This document shows positions 15,413-24,202 of a stretch of DNA of 64,000 bases, piece by piece. The notes beneath the pieces are model-generated. The model was not told the origin of the DNA. It saw only the letters and a list, made by a program, of their open reading frames with translations, and ran no database searches. The position numbers and the translations under genes were made by a program. Numbering within the stretch: position 1 is the first letter of the stretch; each line of letters opens with the position of its first letter. Source of the DNA: Leifsonia sp. Root1293 (GTDB lineage: Bacteria; Actinomycetota; Actinomycetes; Actinomycetales; Microbacteriaceae); the NCBI RefSeq assembly GCF_001425325.1, contig NZ_LMEH01000002.1, positions 401,109-465,108 of the forward strand, written 5' to 3'.

Positions 15413-17665
15413 ATGACCGACACCACCACGCAGCCATCCGTCGACGAGACCCTCGCGGCCCTCACTATCGAGGAGAAGGCCTCGCTCACCAGCGGTGCGG
15501 ACTTCTGGACGACGAAGTCGGCGCCGGGTGTTCCGTCGATCATGCTGACGGATGGTCCGCACGGCGTGCGGAAGCAGCGTGCGAACGCTGACCACCTGGG
15601 CATCACGGACAGCGTTCCGGCCACCTGCTTCCCGCCAGCCGTCGCCCTCGGCTCCAGTTGGGACGTGACGCTGCTCGAGCGGGTGGGCATCGCCCTGGGC
15701 GAGGAGTCCGTCGCCGAGAACGTGGGCGTGCTGCTCGGCCCCGGCATCAACATCAAGCGCTCGCCGCTCGGCGGACGCAACTTCGAGTACCTCTCCGAAG
15801 ACCCGATCGCCTCGGGCGTGCTCGGCTCCGCCCTGGTGCGCGGCCTGCAGAGCCAGGGCGTCGGCGCATCGCTCAAGCACTTCGCGGCCAACAACCAGGA
15901 GGCTGACCGCATGCGCGTGTCGGCTGACATCGACGAGCGTCCGCTGCGCGAGATCTACCTGCGTGGCTTCCAGCGCATCGTCGAGGACGAGCAGCCCTGG
16001 ACCGTCATGTGCTCGTACAACCGCCTCAACGGCGTCTACACCTCGGAGGACCCGTGGTTGCTGAACACGGTGCTGCGTGATGAGTGGGGCTTCACCGGCC
16101 TCGTCGTCTCGGACTGGGGCGCTGTCAATGATCGCGTCGCCGGCGTCGCAGCCGGCCTCGATCTCGAGATGCCCTCGAGCAGCGGGCGCACCGACGCGCA
16201 GCTCGTCGAGGCGGTGCGGGCGGGTGTCCTCGCCGAGTCCGTGCTCGACACTGCGGCCCGCCGGGCCATCGACCTGGCGTTCAAGGCCGTCGCCGGCGCT
16301 CGTGATGACGCCACGTACGACGTCGATGCCCACCACGCCCTCGCCCGCGAGGCTGCAGGCGGCTCGATCGTGCTGCTCAAGAACGACGACGGCGTGCTGC
16401 CCTTGGCGACGGACGCTTCGGTCGCGGTGATCGGCGAGCTGGCCCGCTCGCCCCGCTACCAGGGTGCCGGCTCATCGCTCATCAACCCGACCAGGCTCGA
16501 CAATGCGCTCGACGAGATCCGCCGCCTCGCGGCATCCGACGCCGTCTCCTTCGCCGCCGGCTACGCGGCCGACGGAACCGAGGATGCGGAGCTGGTGGCC
16601 GAGGCGCAGGCGGCTGCTGCGGCAGCATCCGTCGCCATCGTGTTCCTCGGAGTTCCCGCCGAGCAGGAGTCGGAGGGCTTCGACCGCGACCACATCGAGC
16701 TGCCGGCCGAGCAGCTCTCGTTGCTGGATGCCGTCATCGACGCCAACCCGAACACCGTCGTCGTGCTCTCCAACGGCGGCGTCGTGCGCCTCTCCGGCTT
16801 CGCCGACCGCGTTCCGGCCATCGTCGAGGGCTGGCTCCTGGGCCAGGCCGGCGGCGGTGCTGTGGCCGACGTGCTCTACGGAGTCGTCAATCCGTCGGGT
16901 CGCCTGCAGGAGAGCATCCCGCAGCGACTGCAGGACACGGCGGCCTACCTGGACTTCCCCGGCGAGCACGGCCACGTGCGCTACGGGGAGGGCCTGTTCG
17001 TCGGCTACCGCTGGTTCGACGCCCGCGACATCGAGGTGTCCTTCCCGTTCGGCCACGGCCTCTCGTACACCACCTTCGACTACTCCGATGTCTCGGTGAC
17101 GACGGATGCCGCCGGCCTCGCGGTGCGCGTGACCGTCACCAACACCGGCAGCCGCGCCGGTGCCGAGGTGGTGCAGGTCTACACGTCGCTGCCCGGCTCG
17201 GCCGTCGTGCGTGCTCCGCGCGAGCTCAAGGGCTTCACGAAGGTGGCGCTGGCCGCCGGGGAGAGCCGGATCGTCGAGGTCGCCGTGCGCCGGGAGGACC
17301 TCGCCTACTTCGACACCCGCGTCGACTCCTGGATGGTCGAGGGCGGCACGTACACGGTGGAGGTCGCAGCGTCGAGTCGCGACATCCGCGCCTCGGCCGC
17401 GGTGGAGGTGACTGGCGACGAGGTGCGGGTGACGCTCGACATGAACTCCTCGATCGGCGAACTGATGGCGCACCCTGTCGCCTCGCAGTTCATTCTGCAG
17501 GCGATGGCCTCACAGGGCGACGGCTTCACTTCGGCCCTCATGGACGACCCCGGGATGTTCAAGATGATGGAGTCGTTCCCGATCGGACGCCTCGCCGGAT
17601 TCCCGGGAATGGGCATCGACCGGTCGCACATCGAGCAGTTGCTGGCCGCGGCCAACGCGGCCTGA
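15413..17665 (+). CDS. Glycoside hydrolase family 3 beta-glycosidase
   Basis: The 750-residue enzyme starts at ATG 15413 after AGAAGGAG. It has the GH3 barrel (TDGPHGVRKQ, LKHFAANNQE, MCSYNRLNG) with nucleophile Asp 234 in VVSDWGAV, the second alpha/beta sandwich (residues about 330-560, IVFLGVP and GGGAVADVLYG) and a fibronectin-III-like domain (LSYTTFDYS, TVTNTGSRAGAEVVQVY). About 80 extra residues follow. There is no signal peptide, so it acts in the cytoplasm on imported beta-glucosides or related oligosaccharides. Exact sugar specificity cannot be read from sequence. The divergent TetR gene is the likely regulator. Confidence 0.92.
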   Translation: MTDTTTQPSVDETLAALTIEEKASLTSGADFWTTKSAPGVPSIMLTDGPHGVRKQRANADHLGITDSVPATCFPPAVALGSSWDVTLLERVGIALGEESVAENVGVLLGPGINIKRSPLGGRNFEYLSEDPIASGVLGSALVRGLQSQGVGASLKHFAANNQEADRMRVSADIDERPLREIYLRGFQRIVEDEQPWTVMCSYNRLNGVYTSEDPWLLNTVLRDEWGFTGLVVSDWGAVNDRVAGVAAGLDLEMPSSSGRTDAQLVEAVRAGVLAESVLDTAARRAIDLAFKAVAGARDDATYDVDAHHALAREAAGGSIVLLKNDDGVLPLATDASVAVIGELARSPRYQGAGSSLINPTRLDNALDEIRRLAASDAVSFAAGYAADGTEDAELVAEAQAAAAAASVAIVFLGVPAEQESEGFDRDHIELPAEQLSLLDAVIDANPNTVVVLSNGGVVRLSGFADRVPAIVEGWLLGQAGGGAVADVLYGVVNPSGRLQESIPQRLQDTAAYLDFPGEHGHVRYGEGLFVGYRWFDARDIEVSFPFGHGLSYTTFDYSDVSVTTDAAGLAVRVTVTNTGSRAGAEVVQVYTSLPGSAVVRAPRELKGFTKVALAAGESRIVEVAVRREDLAYFDTRVDSWMVEGGTYTVEVAASSRDIRASAAVEVTGDEVRVTLDMNSSIGELMAHPVASQFILQAMASQGDGFTSALMDDPGMFKMMESFPIGRLAGFPGMGIDRSHIEQLLAAANAA

Positions 17666-17705
17666 CCGCTACTCAACCAGCGACAAACGGAGTAGACAAG
17701 TCCCC

Positions 17706-18659
17706 ATGACCTCCGCCACCGACCTCGAGTACTACAGCGCGCAGAGTGCATTCACCGATCCCGGGTGGGCGGATGCGGCCCTCGCCGAAGCGCCGACGTC
17801 GATCGCGGGCATCCGTGCCCTCGTCTCCAGGCTGGTGTTCCACTATCGGGCATCCGGCGACCCGACACAGCTCGGGTTCGCTCCCGATCGCCTGCACGAG
17901 ATCGATCTGCGCTACGCCGACGCCATGCTCGCCAGGCTCGCGGAACTCGACCCCGAGCTGGTGAAACCGGAGCGCGCCGCAACGGATCGCATCCTCGGCT
18001 GCTGCCGCGACTACACGGTGCTGTTCGTGGCGCTCGCCCGCAGGCTCGGCATCCCGGCCCGCGCCAGGGTCGGCTTCTCGGGCTACTTCGTGGAGGGCTG
18101 GTACCTCGACCACGTCGTCGCCGAGGTGTGGGTCGCCGACGAGCAGCGCTGGCGTCTCGTCGACGCGCAGTTCGGCGATGGCGACATCGCCGTGCCGTTC
18201 TCGTTCGATGACGTGCCGCGCGATCGGTTCCTCACCGGCGCTGCCGCCTGGATCGCCTGCCGCTCGGGCGAGCTCGATCCGGAGCGGTTCGTGGTGGCGC
18301 CGGACCTCATGGTGCCCGACCTGCGCTCGTGGCCGTACCTTCTGCACAACCTCGTCTTCGACCTCGCCGCGCTCAACAAGCAGGAGATGATCCTCTGGGA
18401 GATCTGGGGCGTGCTGGAGTCCCTCGAGGCCGCTGATGCCGCCCTGGCAGCGGAGCTCGACGGGCTCGCAGCTCGGCTGGCCGATCCGGCGGTGTCGGTG
18501 GCGGAGCTCGCCGCCCTGTACGACGACGACAGGTTCAGGGTTCCGGCCGAGGTCGTCAACTTCTCGCCGCTCGACGGGAGCAAGCGGCGGGTGCGCCTGC
18601 GCTCTGGCGCCTCCGCTCCCGCTTCCGCTTCCGCTTCCGCTTCCGCTCCCGCTGATTGA
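17706..18659 (+). CDS. Transglutaminase-like superfamily protein
   Basis: The 317-residue protein has a papain-like triad in the transglutaminase order: Cys 100 (GCCRDYTVLFVALARRLGI), His 136 (YLDHVVAEVWV) and Asp 153 (WRLVDAQFGD). No signal peptide or membrane segment is seen, so a cytoplasmic peptidase, amidase or acyl-transfer role is possible; the substrate is unknown. Start ATG 17706 lies 40 bp after the GH3 gene and has only a distant GGAG. The last 16 residues are an Ala/Ser/Pro tail encoded by GCTTCC repeats, and the stop TGA is part of a family-1 palindromic repeat, so the natural C-terminus has probably been replaced or extended. Confidence 0.75.
   Translation: MTSATDLEYYSAQSAFTDPGWADAALAEAPTSIAGIRALVSRLVFHYRASGDPTQLGFAPDRLHEIDLRYADAMLARLAELDPELVKPERAATDRILGCCRDYTVLFVALARRLGIPARARVGFSGYFVEGWYLDHVVAEVWVADEQRWRLVDAQFGDGDIAVPFSFDDVPRDRFLTGAAAWIACRSGELDPERFVVAPDLMVPDLRSWPYLLHNLVFDLAALNKQEMILWEIWGVLESLEAADAALAAELDGLAARLADPAVSVAELAALYDDDRFRVPAEVVNFSPLDGSKRRVRLRSGASAPASASASASAPAD
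18610..18653 (+). repeat. GCTTCC hexanucleotide microsatellite at a gene end
   Basis: Alternating GCT with TCC or CCC codons, including four GCTTCC copies in a row, encode the Ala-Ser/Pro tail of the transglutaminase-like protein. Copy number could change by slippage in 6-base steps without shifting the frame. Confidence 0.8.
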
Positions 18660-18955
18660 GTAGTGCCCGACGAAGTCGGACACGTATCGAAATCATCGTG
18701 AGCGGTGCCGGTCACGTTGGTCTCGATACGCCTGCTCGCTGCGCTCGCGGGCTACTCGACCAGCGGGGGCTGGCGGGCGGCCGGTTCTCCGTTGATTGAG
18801 TAGTGCCCGACGAAGTCGGACACGTATCGAAATCAGGGTGGGGACGTTGGTCTCGATACGCCTGCTCGCTGCGCTCGCGGGCTACTCGACCAGCGGAGGG
18901 GGGGGCTACTCGACCAGCGGGAGATCGCGGCCTATTCGACCAGCGGAGGAAGCGA
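18653..18955. repeat. Block of family-1 repeats in two alternating forms
   Basis: Form A (TGATTGAGTAGTGCCCGACG start) occurs at 18653 and 18793; form B (GGTCTCGATACGCCTGCTCG start) occurs near 18719 and 18849. A and B are opposite in orientation and alternate, so each A-B pair can fold as a hairpin. Extra truncated CTACTCGACCAGCGG ends lie at 18907-18921 and about 18931-18947. The first copy supplies the stop codon of the preceding gene. No gene is present in this stretch. Confidence 0.85.
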
Positions 18956-18961
18956 AGCCGA

Positions 18962-20293
18962 CTACTTCCTGACCGGAGCCTTGCGCGGCGCACTGGCACG
19001 CGGCGTGCGCACGACGGAGGGCTTCGCGGAGGCCGCAGCCTCGGCGGCATCCGTCACTCCACGCGCGATCGGCGTGAGACGCGCGAGCTGCGTGACGTGC
19101 TGCGGCCCGAGCTCGTCGAGTGAAGACACCTCGAGCAGCTTCATGGTGCGCACGATCTCGGTGCGGAGGATGTCGATGGTCTTGTCGACTCCCCGGCGTC
19201 CACCGGCCATGAGGCCGTAGAGGTACGCGCGTCCGATCAGCGTGAAGCGAGCGCCGAGGGCGATCGAGGCGACGATGTCGGCTCCGGACATGATGCCGGT
19301 GTCGAGGTGCACCTCGAGGTCGCCTCCCACCTCGCGGGCGACATCCGGCAGCAGGTGGAAGGGGATGGGTGCCCGGTCGAGCTGGCGTCCGCCGTGGTTC
19401 GAGAGCACGATGCCGTCGACCCCGCGGTCGGCGAGCAGCTTCGCATCCGCGACCGTCTGCACGCCCTTGACCACGATCTTGCCTGCCCACATGCCCCGGA
19501 TGATGTCGAGGTCGTCGAAGGAGATCGTCGGGTCCATGGCGGAGTCGAGCAGCTCGCCGACGGTGCCGCCGGTCGACGAGAGGGAAGCGAACTCCAGCTT
19601 GGGCGTGGTGAGGAAGTTGATCCACCAGGCCGGCCTCGGCAGCGCGTTGAGAACGGTACCCGGCGTGAGCTGCGGCGGGATGGAGAAGCCGTTGCGCTTG
19701 TCGCGGTGACGGGCGCCGGCGACGGGAGTGTCGACGGTGAAGAACAACGTGTCGAAGCCGGCGGCCGCGGCGCGACGGACGAGCTCGTAGGAGATCTCGC
19801 GGTCGCGCATCACGTACAGCTGGAACCAGTTGCGGCCCACGGGATTGGCCTGTCGCACGTTCTCGATGGAGGTCGTGCCGAGGGTCGAGAGGGTGAACGG
19901 GATGCCGGCTGCGCCCGCGGCTCCGGCTCCGGCCACCTCGCCCTCGGTCTGCATCATGCGCGTGAAGCCCGTCGGAGCGATGCCGAAGGGCAGGGCGCTC
20001 GGGCCGCCCAGAACCTGGCGGGTGGTGTCGACGACGGGCACGTTGCGCAGGATCGACGGGTGGAACTCGATGTCCTGGAACGCCTGCCGAGCGCGCTTCA
20101 ACGAGATCTCGCCCTCGGCCGATCCCTCGGTGTAGTCGAACGGCGCTTTGGGAGTGCGTCGCTTCGCGATCGCGCGCAGGTCCGCGATGGTCAATGCCTT
20201 CTCGAGCCTGCGCTCGGTCGGGTTGAGGGTCGGCTTCTTGAACTTCATGAGCTCGGCGAGCTCGGCCGGCTTCGGGATCTGGCGCTGGACCAT
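18962..20293 (-). CDS. lldD: FMN-dependent L-lactate dehydrogenase / alpha-hydroxyacid oxidase
   Basis: The 443-residue protein is an FMN-dependent alpha-hydroxyacid dehydrogenase. It shows [32 protein letters not shown], the lysine in IVVKGV, and the catalytic His-Gly-Gly-Arg in [12 protein letters not shown], followed by [13 protein letters not shown] 20293 is preferred because TGAGGA stands six bases upstream; GTG 20305 is an alternative. It directly follows the FadR-type regulator in one operon. L-lactate oxidation to pyruvate is the likely role, matching regulators of the LldR type. Its C-terminus has an extra basic Ala/Pro/Lys tail. RhaEW in this window may provide L-lactate as substrate. 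Confidence 0.88.
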   Translation of the reverse strand: MVQRQIPKPAELAELMKFKKPTLNPTERRLEKALTIADLRAIAKRRTPKAPFDYTEGSAEGEISLKRARQAFQDIEFHPSILRNVPVVDTTRQVLGGPSALPFGIAPTGFTRMMQTEGEVAGAGAAGAAGIPFTLSTLGTTSIENVRQANPVGRNWFQLYVMRDREISYELVRRAAAAGFDTLFFTVDTPVAGARHRDKRNGFSIPPQLTPGTVLNALPRPAWWINFLTTPKLEFASLSSTGGTVGELLDSAMDPTISFDDLDIIRGMWAGKIVVKGVQTVADAKLLADRGVDGIVLSNHGGRQLDRAPIPFHLLPDVAREVGGDLEVHLDTGIMSGADIVASIALGARFTLIGRAYLYGLMAGGRRGVDKTIDILRTEIVRTMKLLEVSSLDELGPQHVTQLARLTPIARGVTDAAEAAASAKPSVVRTPRASAPRKAPVRK

Positions 20294-20301
20294 GGTGTTC
20301 C

Positions 20302-21126
20302 TCACTGTTCTGCTGCGCGCCGGGACAGGGCGATGTGCCCGGTTCCGGTGGGGGCTGCGACGACGGCGGTCGTCTCGGGGGTCGGAGGCTCCTCGCTGAC
20401 GAGTGCCGTCTGCGTGTAGTAGCCGGTGATGTGCGAGTGCACCCGGGCGCGGGCTGCGAAGGCGTCGCCTGCCGCGATGGCCGTCAGGATGCCGCGGTGC
20501 TCGTCGCGGAGCCGTGCCGCCGTCGCCTCCCAGTCGTCGATGACGGTGAGTCCGGCCTGCACGTAGCCCTCGATCGAGGAACGCAGGCCGGTCATCATCG
20601 CCGTCACCACCTCGTTGCCGGATGCCGCCGCCAACGACACATGGAAGGCGGCGTCAAGCGCGAGGAACTCCTGGGGGCTGAGCGACGGGGAGTCCATCGC
20701 ATCGAGGAGACGCTCCGACTCCCCGAGCTCCGGACTCGCGGCGTCGGCCACCTCGGCGGCCACGGCGGCCTCGAGCACGAGGCGGGTCTTCACGACGTCG
20801 CTGACCCGGAACCCCCGAGCGGCCACCTGCAGGCGAAGCAGCGCGCTCATCGCGCCCTGCGGCGTGGCAACGATGATGGCGCCGGCGCTCGGGCCCGATC
20901 CGGTCTGCGTGCGGATGAGGCCCATGGCCTCGAGAACCCGCACAGCCTCTCGCAGGCTGGAGCGGCCGACTCCGAGGTCGGCGGCGAGGGCGCGCTCGGG
21001 AGGCAGGTGGTCTCCGGGGGAGAGTGTGCCGTCGAGCAGCTGGGCCTCGATGTGCGCGAGTACGGATTGCCACGCTCGAAGGTCGTCGACAGGGGCGGGG
21101 ATGATCGCTGCATCCGTGGAGCTCAT
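20302..21126 (-). CDS. FadR/LldR-type GntR regulator
   Basis: The 274-residue protein has an N-terminal GntR winged helix ([20 protein letters not shown] and [19 protein letters not shown]) and a C-terminal all-helical FCD domain, the FadR subgroup. ATG 21126 follows AGAGGCGG. It lies first in an operon with lldD, and two TGTGGTCNGACCACA operators stand 17 and 39 bases upstream, matching the TGGTC-N-GACCA core known for FadR-subfamily repressors. Lactate-responsive autorepression is the likely control, by analogy with LldR. Confidence 0.88.
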   Translation of the reverse strand: MSSTDAAIIPAPVDDLRAWQSVLAHIEAQLLDGTLSPGDHLPPERALAADLGVGRSSLREAVRVLEAMGLIRTQTGSGPSAGAIIVATPQGAMSALLRLQVAARGFRVSDVVKTRLVLEAAVAAEVADAASPELGESERLLDAMDSPSLSPQEFLALDAAFHVSLAAASGNEVVTAMMTGLRSSIEGYVQAGLTVIDDWEATAARLRDEHRGILTAIAAGDAFAARARVHSHITGYYTQTALVSEEPPTPETTAVVAAPTGTGHIALSRRAAEQ

Positions 21127-21142
21127 CGCGCTACCGCCTCTC

Positions 21143-21179
21143 TGTGGTCTGACCACAATAGCGGTGTGGTCCGACCACA
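21143..21179. promoter_or_regulatory. Twin FadR/LldR operators
   Basis: TGTGGTCTGACCACA (21143-21157) and TGTGGTCCGACCACA (21165-21179) are near-identical perfect-arm dyads whose centres are 22 bp apart, two helical turns, on the same DNA face. They sit just upstream of the regulator start. Confidence 0.85.
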
Positions 21180-21247
21180 CGCAACCTCTCGCCTCGGAGG
21201 CTGCGCCAGACCGGCTGCGCCAGACCGGCGGCGCCGGACCCGCGGCG

Positions 21248-22375
21248 CTAGACGGACGTGACCGGGCCCGCGGCCGCCTGCCGAAGCTCCCTCACCGCGA
21301 CAGGCGAGGGGGAGACGCTCACGTGAACGTGCTGGCCGAACTCGAGGCGCTGCTCCGCCGCGTGCTGCATGCGCAGCGGCACACCGTCGGCCGTGAGCAG
21401 CAGGGTGCGTCGGAGGCTGCCGAGGAAGGTGCTCTCCTGCACCGTCGCGGGAACACCGTCGGAGCCGGTCAAGCTCACGCTCTCGGGACGGATGAACACC
21501 TCGACCGGTCCGTCGGCGTGGGCACGGGTGAGAGGAAGGTCGGTGCCGACGGCGTGCACCCGATCACCCATCACGGTTCCGGGGACGACGCTGCTGAGGC
21601 CCACGAATGCGGCCACCACCGGCGACGCGGGCCGCAGATAGAGCTCCTCGGGGGTGCCGACCTGCTCGATGCCGCCGGCGTCCATCACGGCGATGCGATC
21701 GGAGACGGCCAGCGCCTCCTCCTGGTCGTGCGTCACGAACACCGTCGTGATGCCGAGCCGCAGCTGGATACGGCGGATCTCGTCGCGCAGCTGCACGCGC
21801 ACCTTGGCATCGAGCGCCGAGAGCGGCTCGTCGAGCAGCAGGACGCGCGGTTCGGTGACGAGGGCGCGGGCGAGCGCGACGCGTTGCTGCTGGCCACCCG
21901 AGAGCTGGTGCGGATAGCGGTCGGCGAGGTGCCCGAGTCCGACGAGGGCGAGGGAGTCGCGCCCGCGTCGGCGTGCCTCGGCGCGGGCGACGCGGCGCAT
22001 CCGGAGCCCGAACATGACGTTGCCCAGCACGGTGAGGTGCGGGAACAGCGAGTACGACTGGAACACCATCCCGATGTCGCGGTGATTTGTCGGCACGCGC
22101 GAGACGTCGGTGCCGTCGATGAGCACTCGACCGCCGTTGGACTGCTCCAGCCCGGCGAGCACGCGCAGCGCCGTGGTCTTGCCGCAGCCCGAAGGCCCGA
22201 GCAGGGACACGAACTCGCCCGGCTCGATGGCCAGGTCGACGCCGTGCAGCACCCGGGTCGATCCGTAGTCCTTCACGACGGAGTCGAAGGTGACGGATGC
22301 CCCTTCCCCGCGCCCCGCGATGAGCAGGTTGTCGGCGGTGGCGATGGAGGCGGCGGATGCCGGGGTGGTGCTCAT
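21248..22375 (-). CDS. ABC importer ATPase, PotA-like
   Basis: The 375-residue protein carries Walker A GPSGCGKTT, Q-loop MVFQSYSLFPHLTV, signature LSGGQQQRVALARAL, Walker B VLLLDEPLSALDA and switch His in VFVTHDQEEA. A C-terminal TOBE-type region (about residues 280-370, VFIRPESV) is present. It energises import of the substrate bound by the lipoprotein at 24203-25333 and is the last gene of that operon, with ATGA overlap to the permease before it. Order and length match polyamine, iron or 2-aminoethylphosphonate importers; the substrate cannot be told. Confidence 0.88.
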   Translation of the reverse strand: MSTTPASAASIATADNLLIAGRGEGASVTFDSVVKDYGSTRVLHGVDLAIEPGEFVSLLGPSGCGKTTALRVLAGLEQSNGGRVLIDGTDVSRVPTNHRDIGMVFQSYSLFPHLTVLGNVMFGLRMRRVARAEARRRGRDSLALVGLGHLADRYPHQLSGGQQQRVALARALVTEPRVLLLDEPLSALDAKVRVQLRDEIRRIQLRLGITTVFVTHDQEEALAVSDRIAVMDAGGIEQVGTPEELYLRPASPVVAAFVGLSSVVPGTVMGDRVHAVGTDLPLTRAHADGPVEVFIRPESVSLTGSDGVPATVQESTFLGSLRRTLLLTADGVPLRMQHAAEQRLEFGQHVHVSVSPSPVAVRELRQAAAGPVTSV

Positions 22376-23271
22376 GCTGGGGTCCTCTTCCGGGACGAGT
22401 CGGATGCTGATGGCGTGGCGGGAGCCGGGCCGCTGGCCGCGACCGGTGCGCGGCGTGCCGTGCGTGCACCGCGCGCCGAGCGCGCATCCGCTCCCGGAGT
22501 GCGCCCGGCGAGACGGATGACGACGAGGAGCACGAAGGCGAAGAGCAGGGCGAGCAGGGAGACGATGATCGCGGCGTAGGTGTCCTGCTTGCTCACGACC
22601 ACGACGGCGGTCTGGAGGTTCTGCCGACCGAGCAGCGATGCGATGGTGAACTCGCCGAGCACGACGGCAACCGAGATGAGCGAGGCCGCCAGCAGTCCCG
22701 GGCGGAGATTGGGCGCGAGCACCTGGGTGAGCACTGGGCCCCAGCCGGCGCCGAGCGATCGAGCGGCCTCGGCGAGGGTGCGCACGTCAGTCGCGTCGAT
22801 GCTGCTCTGGATGGCCCTGTAGGCGTAGGGGAGAACGGTGATGCCGTAGGCGAAGGCGAGCGACCAGATGCCCGTGCCGAAGGTGCGGCCGATCACCAGG
22901 TAGATAGGGGCGAGACCGACGACCAGCACGATGGCCGGGATGGAGATCGGCAGCAGCACGACGAACTCGAATGCGCGCCTCAGCTGCGGGAAGCGCAGGG
23001 TGATGAGGATCATGGTTGGGGCGAGCAGGAGCAGCACGATGCCGATCGAGACGGCGGCCAGCACGAGGGAGTTGCCCAGCCCGAGCCAGATCGGAGCGTA
23101 GCGAGGGGCGTTCCCCGGGTCGAGCAGCCCGAGCCAGTGCACGAGGGAGTGTCCATCGCCATCGCGGAGGGTGAACTCGATCATCGCGATGATCGGCACG
23201 GCGAACAGCCCTCCGATGACGACGCCGATCGCAGTTCGGGTGACGCGCCCGGGGCCCAGGGTGGCGCTCAT
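22372..23271 (-). CDS. ABC importer permease, PotC/PotI-like
   Basis: The 299-residue membrane protein has six predicted hydrophobic segments and the ATPase-docking EAA region (LAEAARSLGAGWGPVLTQVLAP). ATG 23271 overlaps the stop of the other permease and its own stop overlaps the ATPase start. The C-terminal 40 residues are Ala/Arg/Pro-rich and unlike a typical permease end. It forms the membrane channel with the preceding permease. Confidence 0.87.
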   Translation of the reverse strand: MSATLGPGRVTRTAIGVVIGGLFAVPIIAMIEFTLRDGDGHSLVHWLGLLDPGNAPRYAPIWLGLGNSLVLAAVSIGIVLLLLAPTMILITLRFPQLRRAFEFVVLLPISIPAIVLVVGLAPIYLVIGRTFGTGIWSLAFAYGITVLPYAYRAIQSSIDATDVRTLAEAARSLGAGWGPVLTQVLAPNLRPGLLAASLISVAVVLGEFTIASLLGRQNLQTAVVVVSKQDTYAAIIVSLLALLFAFVLLVVIRLAGRTPGADARSARGARTARRAPVAASGPAPATPSASDSSRKRTPA

Positions 23272-24188
23272 CGTTGCCACCTGGCCGCGCGACGCTGGAT
23301 GAGGGAGTAGCCCCACATGACGACGCCCATTATGACCACCATGCCGAGGGCGAGGGTGCCCGCGAGGTTCTCGCGACCGAGCACGGTCTCGCTGACGAGC
23401 GCCGCGCGGATCTGCAGGGGCACGATCTGCGAACCCTGGCTGGCGAGGGCCGCCGCCGTGGCGTACGAGGAGAAGGCGTTGGCGAAGAGCAGCAGCAGGC
23501 TTGCCACGAAGGAGGGCGCGAGCACCGGGAATCCGATGTGCAGCCAGAAGCCGCGGGTCGATCCGCCTAGAGTGAGGTTCGCCTCGGCCCACTGCGGCTT
23601 CAGCGCCGCCATCGCCGGCATGAAGGTGATGACCATCAGCGGCACCTGGAAGTAGATGTAGGGCAGAACGAGGCCGGGGAGGTCGTAGATCCACGCACCG
23701 TTGGCGAAGATGTCGATGCCGAAGGTGTCCCGCAGCCACACGGTGACGAGCCCCTGCACTCCGATGGTGGCGATGAAGGCGAAGGCGAGCATCACCCCGC
23801 CGAACTGGGCGAGCACGCCGCTGGCTCCATCGACGATTCCACGGATGCGGCCGTCCTCCGCCAGCCCGAGCATGGCGTAGCAGGCGAGAGCGCCCACCAC
23901 AGCGCCGATCACGGCCGTGAGTGCGGAGATGGCGATGGAGTTGAGGAAGGTGCGCACGATCACGGGGTCTGCGAGAGCGGCGAGGTTGTCGAGGGTGAAT
24001 GAACCGTCTTCGGTGAAGAATCCGCTGAGCACGGCGAGAAGCGTGGGCAGGGCCAGGAACAACAGCACGTAGGCGGCGAAGGGCACGAGGCCGAGAAACG
24101 CGGGCAGTGAGACCGGCGCGGCCGAGCGCCGGGACGAACCACGCAGGTTCGACCCGGCGCTCGGCGCGATGGGGGCGTTGATCGCCAT
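23268..24188 (-). CDS. ABC importer permease, PotB/PotH-like
   Basis: The 306-residue membrane protein shows about six transmembrane segments (LVPFAAYVLLFLALPTLL and later) and the EAA-like region (EANLTLGGSTRGFWLHIGFPV). ATG 24188 is chosen, 14 bp after the substrate-binding gene; the ribosome site is weak and an in-frame GTG at 24224, inside the upstream gene, is possible. It pairs with the next permease. Confidence 0.85.
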   Translation of the reverse strand: MAINAPIAPSAGSNLRGSSRRSAAPVSLPAFLGLVPFAAYVLLFLALPTLLAVLSGFFTEDGSFTLDNLAALADPVIVRTFLNSIAISALTAVIGAVVGALACYAMLGLAEDGRIRGIVDGASGVLAQFGGVMLAFAFIATIGVQGLVTVWLRDTFGIDIFANGAWIYDLPGLVLPYIYFQVPLMVITFMPAMAALKPQWAEANLTLGGSTRGFWLHIGFPVLAPSFVASLLLLFANAFSSYATAAALASQGSQIVPLQIRAALVSETVLGRENLAGTLALGMVVIMGVVMWGYSLIQRRAARWQR

Positions 24189-24202
24189 GGAGGGGCGGAT
24201 GC

